Program-made: the position numbers and the translations under genes
DNA from: Pelodera strongyloides
Taxonomy: Eukaryota > Nematoda > Chromadorea > Rhabditida > Rhabditidae
Reading direction: 5' to 3'
DNA length: 64,000 nucleotides
NCBI GenBank assembly: GCA_036852015.1
Contig: JAANDG010000127.1
Span: forward strand, 124,001 to 188,000
Shown here: positions 44,627 through 58,300 of the stretch, piece after piece
Numbering within the stretch: the stretch's first letter is position 1
How the letters are laid out: each line of letters begins with the position of its first letter
Notes under the pieces: generated by a model
Seen by the model: only the letters and a program-made list of their open reading frames with translations
Databases searched by the model: none
What the model was told of the DNA's origin: nothing

Positions 44627-45239
44627 TTAAGTCCTTTGTTTGCCCCTACATTTTTCCTTGGTAACAAAGGTTGAGGACCGTCTCCTCCAAGAGAAGAGAC
44701 ACCAAGGGTTCAGGGTTCTCAACGACTATTACTAGCAACGTGAAGCTTCACGCCATTGCCGCGCACCACAAAAGGATCCATATGGTCGCCGCGCACTCCC
44801 TCTATTATTCGCCGCGTATGCGCCATCACTGGGTAATCTTAACATTCTTAACCTTACTACCCTAACACTTTACCCCATTCACATTCTGAAGAATAACACT
44901 CCTCTCATGTTCAATTAACATGGCTACCGAAATTCCTCATTCCTCACGATAATAATCCCAAGCAGGGCAGCCACATAAACCGAAAAATTAACGTCACTAC
45001 ACCAATACCATATGTAAAGAAAAACTGGGTTAGTGCTATAATGCTATTCCATTAGCATTTGGATTTGGGGTAATAATGTTAAATGGAAGTGAACACGACC
45101 ACCCCACGACCCCACTAGTGCAATAATGAAGAAAGTGGGTTAAGTTTGCTTTAAAGGAAGGCAGTCACTTCAAATTCAACTTTTTTTATTCGATTTTTAT
45201 TAGATGCAAGAAGATTTATAAAACAATATGCAAAAAGAA

Positions 45240-45466
45240 CGAACTCAGGGAGAGAAATCAATGAAAAATAACGTTTGGTAAATGACCGTCGCCGGTGCAT
45301 ATATGCAATTGCCAGGGGTACTTGGAGAGTGAACAGCCTGCAGTGTTACACCTGGCGCGTGGTTTATCACTGCAGGGTATTTATTATGAAACTCTATACG
45401 GGCAATTATAAACTACGGTATACTAGTAAAACTCATACACGGGATTTCTCTCCCTGAGTTCGTTTT
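45240..45466. mobile_element. Inverted-repeat element with AACGAACTCAGGGAGAG ends
   Basis: AACGAACTCAGGGAGAGAAA at 45,240 is mirrored by TTTCTCTCCCTGAGTTCGTT near 45,466. The 227-bp interior is non-coding. Confidence 0.72.
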
Positions 45467-45599
45467 GCCGTACTTTGGTGCTGGAATCGTAGTTTTCTTC
45501 ACATATTTGAATATTTAATGAAAAGCGAATAAAAAATGCGAAATTGTAGTGACTGCGATACTTTAAAGGGAAAGATGCAGTAAAACTGCGTAAACTGGG

Positions 45600-45915
45600 T
45601 ATTCTCATAGGATACAATTGCATATGCATACTTCGATATTGAGCTGCGACACTCTTTTTATACCCGAAAACGCGGAACAATTGTCGATAACGAACATCGG
45701 TATGCAAATTACGCTACAGTTACTCTTTTATATAATAAGTATAGCATTTACTAGTTTTCAAATGAAGAAAGATTGCGTGTGTCAAGTTAACTTGACGTCA
45801 AATACAGTACGACAGTCAACCGCTGCCGATGCTGACCGCGAGGCTGCAGTGCACGACGAGCCACAGGCCGCAGTCCGCGGGCCGCTCGTCCGCGGGCCAC
45901 GTTTCGAACCCTCCC
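45600..45915 (-). repeat. Inverted copy of the octamer/TATA unit plus GC-rich block
   Basis: On the minus strand this reads CGTTTCGAACCCTCCC-side block, TTGACGTCAAGTTAACTTGAC region, ATTATATAAAAGAGTAACTG, ATTTGCATACCGATG, GGGTATAAAAAGAG and CGCAGCTCAATATCGAAGTATGC, the same order as 34,361-34,800 on the plus strand. The second octamer present there is missing here. Confidence 0.78.
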
Positions 45916-46312
45916 TTAAAGGGACAGGCCCATCAAAGTAAACCTATATTTACGATACGTCCATAGTGACTATCAAGCATTTTTATTACAACATATACAA
46001 ACTAAATTTCACATTTATTTGCCATTGAAAACTTTTTTCCGATGCGCTCTGCTCAAATGTATACCGTAGAGCCGCAAATATCCTTGTCGTCAATGCAAAT
46101 TTATCGTGAAATTATAATGCGATTAAAATTTGCATATATAGCTTTGAAATCTGCAGTTTTATGGTATACATTTGAGCAGGGCGCATTGGAAAAAAAGTTG
46201 TCTAGGGCGAATAATGGTGAAATTTAGTTTGTATATATTGTAATAAAAATGCTTGATAGTCATTATGAACGTATCGTAAATGTAGGTTTATTTTGATGGG
46301 CCTGTCCCTTTA
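45916..46312. mobile_element. 397-bp palindromic element flanked by TTAA
   Basis: Long imperfect inverted arms (over 100 bp each) start AGGGACAGGCCCATCAAA and end with its mirror TTGATGGGCCTGTCCCT, each next to TTAA. A central mirrored pair (GCTCAAATGTATACC and GGTATACATTTGAGC) extends the palindrome. TTAA flanks suggest a piggyBac-type non-autonomous element. Its left edge abuts the repeat block ending in CCCTCCC. Confidence 0.75.
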
Positions 46313-46606
46313 AAAAATACATACAAAATCCGAGTAAATGCAAATTCACGAAGAATTGCCTGACCCGTCGTTCAAAATATTAGGATTTCGGTAAACTACT
46401 GTGTAGAACAACATTCCATAACAAAAAACTCGCGTCATTAAACCGAAAGACAAGTTCAACGAGCTACCGTACACATCCCCAAAAACAAACCTAGAACTCC
46501 TGTTCGGGAAGCCAAATCTGACTTTGTGATAAACACCTTTCACAAATTCACGATATAAAATAAGACAAAAACTTCTCCAAACAATTACACCCTGGTTAAA
46601 AAAAAT

Positions 46607-46625
46607 ACTTTATTCATATTTATTT
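46607..46625 (-). terminator. Poly(A) signals for the long filamin transcript
   Basis: Two AATAAA hexamers on the minus strand about 700 bases after the filamin stop codon. No closer canonical pair was noted. Confidence 0.5.
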
Positions 46626-47327
46626 GCTCTGAATTGCACACATTCCAAAAAAAAAAAGTAAAATAAATGCATTAATTAAACAATATTAGCATGCACGAAA
46701 CGTCACTCAAGAATGAAAAAGAAAAAAAAACACTCGCAACGACGAGTAACTGAGAATAATGGCAAACAATGAGCAAGAAAAAAGAAAATATGCATACAAT
46801 GATAAATATTCGCTAAAACATTACTCGGTCAACCGATAAAGCACTTGAAACCAAACTGTGATGGCGGCAAAAAAAAACATTCCTGTATGATCTAGTTGTG
46901 TAACTGAAGCTAAAATTCTTAGCTACCATTCCATTCATGCCCTACAGCTAAGCTATTACAACCGTATCCAACAAACTGTAAACCACGACTACCTCTCCCT
47001 ATAATTCACAACTAGAACATACGGGCATGTCTCTGGAGTACCATTAAGGCAAGGAACGAGGCAGTTAAACAAAAAAAGAGGCACTAAAAGCTTATTCAAA
47101 CTTGAAAACGGCTGCAAATTAAGTAGCGATTGTCAAATAACATAGTACAACTAACGATAAAAACGCTATCAACTGAAACTACAAATACAAGAACAAAGTA
47201 TATTATTCAATTGCTTACACAGTGTATACACATACGGGACTGTCATGAAATGAACTCTCTTATCATGGATGGCTTGATAATCACCATGACGAGCAACAAA
47301 ACTCCAAATTCTCAGAATCATGCGTAT

Positions 47328-49342
47328 CTAAGGTTCGACGGCAAATGGAGATCCGGGAATCTCCTCATCTCCGTACTTGACGAAAATGAAGCCCTTGGCA
47401 CGGTCTGTGACCTTGTAGTTGACCTAAAACATAAACTTTATCTATCTCACTACCATTTATCGCTAATTACCATAATACTCTTCTACTGCATATACTTCTT
47501 CTCAATCTCAACTTGAAACCACGTTCCAAGTAAAACGTAGTCCCATAGTCCCAACTACTTGCCACTTGAGTGTTAGGCTAGGTAGTGCGGAAGAATACGG
47601 TATTCACAGCCTACGAAAAATCACTCACCACATAACGTCCATTTCCAATGTGCTTCACAATCACCTCTTCGCAAGGTCCTTTCGTGGTCACAACACCGAC
47701 AAAGAGGAGGTTGGGTCCTGAATACGCAAGCAATAACGTTTAAACTTTGAAACCGAACACGTACGCACCCAGTAATTTTGGTCGAAAATGCACGCCACTT
47801 AAACATCATATTTGACTCTCAATTCTCCACAGGAAGCACTTAACATACCAAGGGTCTGCGCCAAAAATCAAGGTAAAAAATAAACCCAAAAATGTCAAAG
47901 TTACGGTATTCATTACCATTACCAAGCCAAATCCCACTATTTGTTTTACATAGGAACACAAAACAAAAAACTACGTAATCCCTAGCTAGATAGTATACAA
48001 TTAGCAGAAAGCTTAAGCTTACCTGCAAGTCCTGTATCAATCTGGAAGTTGGCCACTCGGTTGGGGAAGAACTTGTTCAGGCCGGCGCCTTTCACGGTCA
48101 CCTGAACTTCCTTTCATTGAAAAAAGGTTGATTTCGGAAAATACTGATATCCATTAAAAAACAGACAAGCATTACACAATTACACTACACATATAAAAAC
48201 CATTCTTCTTCATATCGAGCTTCAAAAATCAAGGAATCGAACACGTAGACATTCGAGCTTGCATGATTCCCGCTTAAACTGCTGGACACAAGTAGAATTT
48301 TATATCACCTCCTTCCATAATGGAGTACACGAGCACACGTTCTTCAAAATACGAAAATACCTCGAGAAATTCCAGCTGTCTCTGAATCTCGGTTAAAGCC
48401 CCACCTTGGATGCGTCTCCTGTATAAGTGGGAGCAACGGCCACGGTTCCCTTACTCGTCTTAGCTGCGGCATCGATGGTGACAGTGGAGGATTCCTGGTA
48501 GTCAGAACCACCCAACTTCTTACCGTCGACCTTGATCTTGAATGGAGAGCCGGGGATGTGAATGCCTAGATTATATATAAATAATAATACTCTTATTTAT
48601 GCAAATGTGGTTCAATGATACAGTGTTCAAAGAGTATCGTTTGATCTGAAAGGTCCCGAGCATAGTAGACGATATGTTCCGGATGACACATTGCCCATAC
48701 GGACAGTAGTGTAGTTAAATAACATGCTAAGAAAATAATAGAGTAACATGTTTATACGAAACATCGCCTGCCAATGCTGCCCTACAAATAACAAATAAAC
48801 CTATGGAAAAACGCCGTACCTCAACATAAAACATTCTGCAAACCCACAAAAATAAAACTCACTGTTGTACTTGATCGCGCAAATGTAGTCACCCGGGGCC
48901 ATCGGGGTGTAGCGTGCCTTGTATCCGTGCTCAAGCTAAATATACCATATGTAGGTATTAATTAGTTCCACATTTTTGAAGAGGACAATTAGGTCATAGG
49001 ACTACCACTACCCGCCAATCAGACAAGATACGCAATAATATAAAAACAACAACCAACCTCGTATGCATCCAGCGTAACCTTTGACGGACCATCCATCTGA
49101 ACCGACAGAACACCGGCACCCGCATTACAAGTGTTGATGATGAACTCGCACTTTTGTCCAGTTGTACCATGGACCAATCCCTCGCCTGGAAAAGCACGAA
49201 GTGTTGATAATGCACCTTGGAATAGTGAAATTCCACGCCCACATGTGGGTAGTGTGGAGACACAAGGTGTCATAAAACCGCGCGTAACATTCGAATTGGA
49301 GTTTGACCCAGACCCTTTGCGGGACTGTTTTCTGCACGTGAA

Positions 49343-49399
<57 letters not shown>

Positions 49400-52300
49400 C
49401 ACACACACATTCAAGAGAAAAAAATTCCACGGACGAAAGCCACTCAACAAAAAATAACGAGGATAAACTTGACATCGAAATGGACAAACCCGTGGCATGA
49501 ATTGCAGTCGGATCGCTCTCGTCCCTTCCACCCACACGTAGAAGGAATGGTGAATCTCTCATTGGCGCGCCATCCAAGGTAACGTGCACGTAGTGATTTC
49601 CGCTCTAGAAACCATTGAAATACAAATACACAATCGACACGAAAAAACTGTACACAGTGTTTCTTGCTTAATAACCCTAAACAAATTCTTAAAATCAGAT
49701 AAATTCAATACATAAGGCTACATTTTTACTACTGTGTACAGTCACAATTCAAATGTTCATTTGTTCTCACTAATTGGAATTGCTCGCCCAAAGCGCGCGT
49801 AAGCATAAAAGCAAGTCCAAAATACTCACCTCCTTAGGGATGAACCTCATCGCATAACTCTCGCCTTCCTCGATGGGCACAATGTCGATCGTTTCAGTTT
49901 CGCCACGGGGGCTGGTGACCTTAGCCTCCAGGTTTCCCCTGAAACATACTTAGGTTGAGCATAGGACTTACACTTTCAGAAAGTAAAAATGACGATAACA
50001 ACACGTTCATCTCTTCAGCAAAACGCTATTTAACACTGTGAACCCAACCCCAGCAACCAAGCAAACCCGTATTTCCAAAAAAATCTCACTTTGCTCGGTG
50101 TGTGAGTACGGTAAATGTGAAAGCCTTTCCAACCGGCACTCCCTGATCCTGGAACTGGGCCAACTCCAGCTTGCGCACCTCTCCCACCGACGGGGCGATG
50201 AACACCTTCAATACGCATAAATAAAGATAGGAACTATGATTAAAGACCAAGACTACACCAACCTAATCCGCCAAACATAAAACATCATAGGGGACCTTGG
50301 GGAGCAAGATAGCATGGACAACTTTAAGCCATCCGGTGGCCATTCAAAAACTTATTTCTTGAAAGAAACCTCAACCGTTAGCTTTAGCCAGACTGTAATC
50401 TCACCTTGAATGGTGAATCCGGAATGTGTTGATCGTTGAATTTGACCGCAATCTTGTACTCGCCCGGTTGCTGGACAGTGTAGTCGACGTGACAGTTTCC
50501 GTCCTAAAGATATCAATCACAAATCAAGACCATGAAGTTAGACTCAGCCAAGCTCCTTGCCAAACCCCTCAAACATAAAAAAAAAGAACCCCACTGCAAC
50601 TCAATCACCCACTAATTTGTGATCAGTTTACATACCTTGTGATCCTTGAAGTCAACCTTGGCCTTGCTGGGTCCCTCAATGGCCACGCTCAGCTTGCCCT
50701 GGCCGGCCTCGCGGGTGTAGATGTTGAACGAGTTGGGGAACTTGGTCTCTCCACGCACAACACCCAGTCCAGAAGCACGGACCTCAAATTAATCACTATC
50801 ACCATACATAAATTGACCATTGACGCGAAAGTTTATTATTGGGCAAACAAATCGAATATATTGTACTTCTAACATATTCTATGTGGACTTGAAAAAGTAA
50901 AAACGGTAACCTATGTACCTTGTGAGGTCCTCCTTCACTGAACGAACCGACAGTGAAGTTGAACGGAGATCCTGAAGAAGTAAATAACATAACATGAAGA
51001 GTTGCAGGCTCAATTACTGGAAACAATCCTAGCTAATATACTAGACGCTCACGATCAGATATATCACAAACACAACACCCAGAATGTTTGTCGACCGCGT
51101 ATTGTATACGGATTAGTCTATCTAACAACACACATTGTTGATACCGTAGTACTCAAAAATCCAAATGATCAGAGACCACCAAGTACAGCTCAGCTCGGGT
51201 TCGCGGCTTCGCTTACAAAAAGGAATATGCAGATTTCATTACGAGTTCCATACCATGGATATGATGATCCTTGAATAGGACAGAAAGAGCGTGGAGTCCC
51301 TCCATCTTGGGCTTGAAGCTGATCTGGTAGAAGTTTTCGCCAACGTCGCGCATCTCAACATCCTCGTTCATGCCCTTGGGGTTTTGTAGGCGAGCCACCT
51401 GAAGTTTTTCGTCGTTATACGATGATAATGGGCGATACCAGGTTCTGCATTCTCTATGCAGACGTGTTATTATCAAATGTCTTTTTTTTTTTCGAAATTC
51501 GAAACTAATTCTAGTAAATGCAGATATATTTGTCCGTCAGAATCAAGCCTTTTTTGGGCCTTTTCTGGTTCACATACAAGATACAAGTTCAACCGCAGAA
51601 CATTTTGAATATCAAATACCAACCATATTGAGGGCGTTAGTGTTCGGCAACTTCAGGTACATGTGAGAGTCCTGACCGACCAGAGCGATCGGTTGCTGAA
51701 AAACAACTTACAAATAATATAAATTTCGTGGTTCGCAACAAGAGACCCGGACAACTAAATAATTCTTTTATATAACTGGCTCGATACATTCTAAACAAAA
51801 AGAGCTAAAAGGCCCACCTGCGCTGCCTGTTTTTCAATGTTGGTCTGTGCGACACCCGCACTCTTACCAGTGCACACAACGGTCAGCGGACTGTCTGCAA
51901 TGGTCAACATTTAGAAATTAGTAATCATTAATCGTTGATGGGAAAACGTAATCACAAACTAAAACGAACAGAAATTTAATGTATGCCAAATACCGAAAAC
52001 CCAATTTTAAAACTTACCCTTCACGTGATGATCAGCAAACTTGATGTGAACCACATAGATTCCAGGCTCTGTAGGCTTGTAGTTGACGGCAATGAGTCCG
52101 GGTTGTTTCTGAAAGCAATCGATGCTACAAAAACTACCCCAATTAGATACGAAAGAATAATAACATGCCTCATATACGCAGAATACAGACGAGACTACAA
52201 TACCCCGCGTTACAAGTCAAATAACCATCAACAAACTTTATAGAATTCGTTACATGACCGTATACACAAACTAGACTACTGTACCTCCTTGCAAGTCAGC

Positions 52301-55300
52301 TCTGCCTTGCTGGGTCCCTGCACCGAAACAGATAGTCCACCATAGCCAGCCTTGCTGGTATCCACCAAAATCTCATTATCGGCCATGGTGACTGCCTTGC
52401 TCTTTCCGGGTCCAGAGACCACCACTTTCGAGGCATCTCCAACTTGGCTCTTGTCAACCTAAAAAAATCAAAACTGTAAAAAAGGTTAATGGGGTTTCCA
52501 AGTATCCGGACAAATTTAGCGTATTTTACGACTTCGCGAGACCCATGTATTAATTTATCATGTCAAATATTCAATTCAGGGAAAATACGGTAAATTTTTG
52601 CATACTTGGAAGGGAACGCACAGTTGTTTTTGGCATACATGGAAACCCCATTAGATTCATAATTAGCAAAAAAAAGTGTATTATGCGTATGTTTCATGAT
52701 CCGTAGTTAAAATACGCGCTCTGGTCAGTTCTAGTTTTTTTATTAATCATCACTTAAACTTACAACACGCCACCAAGAAATAAAACGCAAATAATATTGC
52801 ATAAGAATGACCTTGATTCTGAATGGTGCGCGGGGAACCAGTTTTCCATTTCGCTTCACAGAGATCAGGTGCTCGCCGGCCTCACGAGGAGTGAAGGAAA
52901 CGCCTGGAAAGGACAAATGAATCACATGCATAACAGTACAAAACGCTAAACGAAGCCACAATGTCAACACTTCAATTTGTCTTCGCTACAGTATGTAGTA
53001 CCAATAGAGGCTAAAGGTAATGTTTATTTTAAACACAACCAAAGACAACGATAAACAAAACCAAAAGTATGCCGTGAGGAGAAAATAAAAACAAAACTCA
53101 CCAAGTCTTCCGCCCTCAATAATTCGGACGAAGCACGGCTCTTCAATACCAGAGGGCGACTTGATCGATGCGGAAACACCCTTCAGTTCAGTCTCGCTAA
53201 TGTTCAGCGCGACCTAAAAACGTAGTACAATATTATAAATTGCCCGCTAAAATTCCCAAACCAACGGTGACGATACTTCACTCCGAGAAGAATAAGCACT
53301 AGTTCGTTTCAAATACAAAAAAACACAGTAATAACCACCACTTTCACTTTACGACACGATAGCAACATACCGTATGCATGAGACTATTTTCCTTGTTATT
53401 CTAAAGAAAAGTAATTGGAAATCGCAGGCGATTACATTATTCATATTGCTGTTTAAAAATCTCAGCCCAACGTCTTTCCAAGAAAATAGCGTGATACTTG
53501 TAAATATACCAAATTCAACGAAAACCAACCTCAGAGGTAGATCCCACAGAGAGATGAGAGCTCTTCTGTTGACTGCCAGCGACATTGACGGTGAAAGGAG
53601 AGTGCTAAAAACAAAAAATACAAAAGAATACAAAAGAAGATAGAAAGTTTTGTCATTTGTCATAATGCAATATGGCTGTCACATAATTAGAATTAGACTC
53701 TTCTCTTCAACCCTGCCTGCTACACTACTATAACCTTTAGCTGAAAGAGCAGATTGCACCAATACCAGCTTGCACCTCGAGTCAAAACACTACCTTCACA
53801 TCCTTTCCTCCGAGTTTCACAAACACCTTGTACTCTCCCGGTACTGGGGGAACCCAGCTGACAGAGCAAGTTCCATCCTAAATTAGCCGAAAATGAGAAT
53901 CATCATACCCTTATCCTTTTTGCTATGAAAAGGTCAATTGGACAACTTTCTAAAATTCACGCCAACTCACGGCTGCGGCACACGGTTGTCAACAGCTGAC
54001 GGGTACTGACAAACAAGATAACAGGACCAGGAAACGTTCGGAAAACATCAATCAATTTTTTTCTCGATGCTCCGCAAGCCAGACTGCACAAATAGTACCT
54101 TGTTGTCGTGAATCTTAATGTTCGCCTGGGCAGCGCCTTCAATGCTCACAGACAGCTCCTTGGCATGCGATCCCTCAAAACAAGCAATTAAACTAAAAGG
54201 TACACAAAATATAACAAACAAGAATAGTATGGCTTAACTACTCATTCGCTTTTTTAAACAATCTACCTACATATCAAATGGATAGTTGACAATGTGTCCA
54301 CAGGCACAGCCTAGATTACAGAATCGCACATTCTCAAACTTCTGTTCGAAGATCTCAACACTTACCTTCGCACAAACAGTGAATGTGCATGGCTCGCCGA
54401 CAACTCCAGCCGTAAGACCAGGCCCGTAAACGGTAGCGTATCCAGTCGAGTAGTTGTCAACGAAGAATTTGAGAGGAGTGCCCTGAAAATCTTTAGAATG
54501 AAAAAATCGAAATGTGTATATAAAAAAAAAAACACTCTGCAGCAGACTCCACCAAGTTTTTCACACAAATATACGACTTTCTCAAACATTATGGATCGGA
54601 TCTCCAAGGTCTAAGGTCAAACAGCAACGGAAAAACAAAACACACCTGGAGAATGGCTCCATCGTGAAGGATGGTCAGCTCGTGGGGACCAGTCACCTTT
54701 GGTGTATATCTGACAGTGACGGTTCCTAAAAAATGTCAATACAAAAAAAAACAATTAAAAATAACAATACAAGAATTCACCACAATAAACACAACAAAAT
54801 TAGACACGAGGGACTATTCTGTAATCAGCATAGCCAAAAAATAGCTCCTCAATCAATAAACAAAAAGTAAAAGACAACGACAAAACCCCACCATCACTAT
54901 TGTCGACAATCTCAGCAGTATCCTTTCCTTTGGGCATGATGACCTAAAGTAACAAAATTTTAACACAAAAGCACAAGACAATTCCCATGCTAAGAGAGTC
55001 CAACAAACGAGAATACTACAAAAGTGCCGAAATATTCCCATTATTCCCAATACACTGAATCAAGGACAACATATTGACAATACCTCCGCAGTGAGTTTGC
55101 TCTTATCAATCTGGCTTGGGTCAAAATTGAAGTTGAATTGTCTTTCGTAAAGTGGATCCTGGAGGGAACCAGTTGCCGAACGAGGAGAGGTCGGTGCGTG
55201 TACTGCAGGCGACCTGACTGAAGTCGGTGACCGGAGGGAGAGTGGAGGCGACCCAAGAGAAACGGCGTGCGAAGCTGTGGTACCGGTCGATTCCTGTCGA

Positions 55301-58300
55301 CCGTAGTATCTAAAGAGGTATGATATGATGTTAGGAGTTAGGAGGACCAATGTCAACATCGCTAAGAAGGTCAACTAACAAATAATGATAACATGAAAAG
55401 TTACAAGTATTTACACTATGAACCCGGAAAAGGTTACATATCCTACAAGTACAAATCCCACCTCTTCTCGTTTCTCTCGATAAGCTCCTCACGTGTGTAC
55501 TGTGAGGATGTCTGCGAAGAGCGGCGTTCACTACTGCTCAACCTTCTCTGCTCACTGGGGAACTCTCCTAAAGGATTGTTTTGCTCAAAATCGACAAATC
55601 ATCCGGGCAATACATCCTAATCAACCATCTTATTTCATACACCTGAAATCGCGTTTCTCATATGTACAAGAGCACCAAGATTCCAGGACTATGATCTCAC
55701 AATCCAGATTACTAATATAGTAATATCGCCCGATTCACGAATCAATCACACAAAACGTTCCAAATTCCCAAAATTCCGAATCGACAAACCGATACGAGTC
55801 GAAGTTGGTGAAGTCTTCTGTGTGGGAGTGGTGACTGTCTTTGTGCGAATTGGCTCCTTCGAGAGTTCCTTCTCCTTAGCAAGAACCTCAGGAACTTGGA
55901 GCTCTTTGACTGCCTACAAATAACATCATTATGAATTTTAGGTATATTCAGGAAGTCAGATTCTTCAAAAATTTCTATCTTCGGATAGATATTTACCGAT
56001 ATAAAATAGCATATAAGATTGAGCATGTGACTTGAAGACTAAAGAAAAAGGAAGCTGTACCCAATAAACTTTTAATAAAGATATTTTTTTAAAGATGTAA
56101 ATCATGAAAAGCAGTTTACCACAATGTAAAATGTATATGTGCGTGCGCCGATTATATTTCTGTAGTGTAGAATATATACGTACGCACAATGCGAGAGCCG
56201 GGAGATCGAGCGCAAATAGCAACAAAATTCAACAAAGCAATTTCGTGAGCAGAGCATGATGCAGTATGATCGGGACCGGTTCGGGAAACAAATTCAATAG
56301 AATAGAGGTGCATATAATACTCCCATACAAAGCAATAAAAACAAAACAGTGGTTGCAGAACCAAACTATGGCTAAACAAACTCATATGAACAATATGAAC
56401 ACCCTTAATTGCTTAATTGCCTTTTCCCCAATTTTGGCTTATTCCATCTAAACTATGTACAAATGGACAAATATAATGATAGGAGAACAAACTGATCAAG
56501 TAGTTAGCATTGTTTGTTGTATAAGAAAAGAGCGCTTTTGGCTCGCTAGTTCTAGATTGAAATCTAAATTGACAACATAATAGATACATAGCACAGGAAA
56601 AATTGAAAAGGAAATGACCTTGCAGCTCCACTTAACCATGTACTACCTCAAAAAAGCATGCAACACTAACAGAAAAGGGCTGTTTATAAAGTACAAATCA
56701 TGAGGCACTACTAACTACTACGGCACTACTACTACGTAACGCGGTAATTTACTAAGTCCTACTAAGTTACACAGCACTAGCCGCTAGAGTAAAATATCAT
56801 CGCACACCTATACGTTACAATATAGGTGTTCGAGAACTTATTTACTTAGACAGTACATCATGTCTGTCTTCAATAGATATTAAACGAGCCTGTCAAACAG
56901 AACGAGCCTTTCAAACAGATCTTTTGCCACAATAACAACAGTTGGCCTATACACATTATCAAAATCAAAGAACCCCCCCGAGACGCCGCCCCAATGCTGA
57001 AGAAAATATTCATTAAAAAGGTGGATCGTATTCAGAGCCGGCGGACAACTGTTTGCGTTTGGGCAACTTTTCGATAAACAACTTCTTCTCAGCCAGGAGG
57101 GTAGAATTGCAACCAACTTAACAATATAGCTACAGGGGGGGGGGGTCCAGTAATAGGACGAAGTAGGACGAAGGGAGAAAATAATAGAGCTATGAAGCAG
57201 GAAGATTTCTCAGTGCCTGTATCAGTAATAACACGCATCCGTACCCTTCGAAATCCTAGACCACCACCTATTTAAAAAAAAAGTTGAAAAGAAAAGTTAT
57301 TAAAAATTGTATTGCAATTCACATGGTCACTGAACAAGTTCAAATCGTTTAATTTCCGAGAATACGGGGGGCAATTATTGACTATCGACAGCCAGTTCAC
57401 TTATTTTATGCTCACATATGTTACAAATTACAGATGCGCCAATTATAATAGAGTACTACCTTAGCTCCTCATTTAAAAAAAGCTGAAACATCAGACATCT
57501 GTGAAACAATCCCATTTTCTACTGAAGAGACAAATGTACTTCCTGTTTGTGCCAGGAGCTATGAAAGAATGAATCCAGACACCGAAAGAAACAGTGTGTA
57601 GGATAAAGGATAACAAATGTCGTTCAAAAAACAGACGGATAGACGGGAACAGAAAAAAACAAGGAACTTTGCATTATCACGTAAATACATAAGAGGACGA
57701 CTGCTGCTTCCCCTAGATTCTGTTGGTTAAGATTCCGGTTACAGACCTTAGGGGTCAACACAATATCTCCGGTATACTCGTAAACATATAAACTTAAAAA
57801 GGAAATACCTCTACACAACTCTAAAGTATGAAGTGACAAGGTCACAAACCCAACACATTAATGTCATGCAACTTAGTGGTGTAAGCTAGCGGGTTGGCTC
57901 TGGTTAGAAATTCGCAACGGTCGTCAAAAACGGTAAACATGAAGCAGAAAAGAAACCTAATTCTTCCCAAACAAATTAGCAACAATGCAAAAGAGAATGA
58001 AATCAATCCCAGGCCGTCCGTCTGTTCGTTATACAAACAAAATGTTGAGAACGGCGGCCGCCTATTTCATGTTCTCAAAAGAGAAACCCGGAACAAATTA
58101 GAACATCCAATAAACAACAGTGTAATAATGATATAATGATAACTCAAAATTTGGTTTGTAAATAAAAATCAGAGGAAAGTAGTCTGGAATATTTTCTGTT
58201 TCATTAGTTTTTTTCTCTCTCAGAAACCTCCTTGTTCCTTCCTTGATGCAAAATATAAAGAAAGAGAATTTTAAACATCTATTAAGTATTGTCAAGGCTC

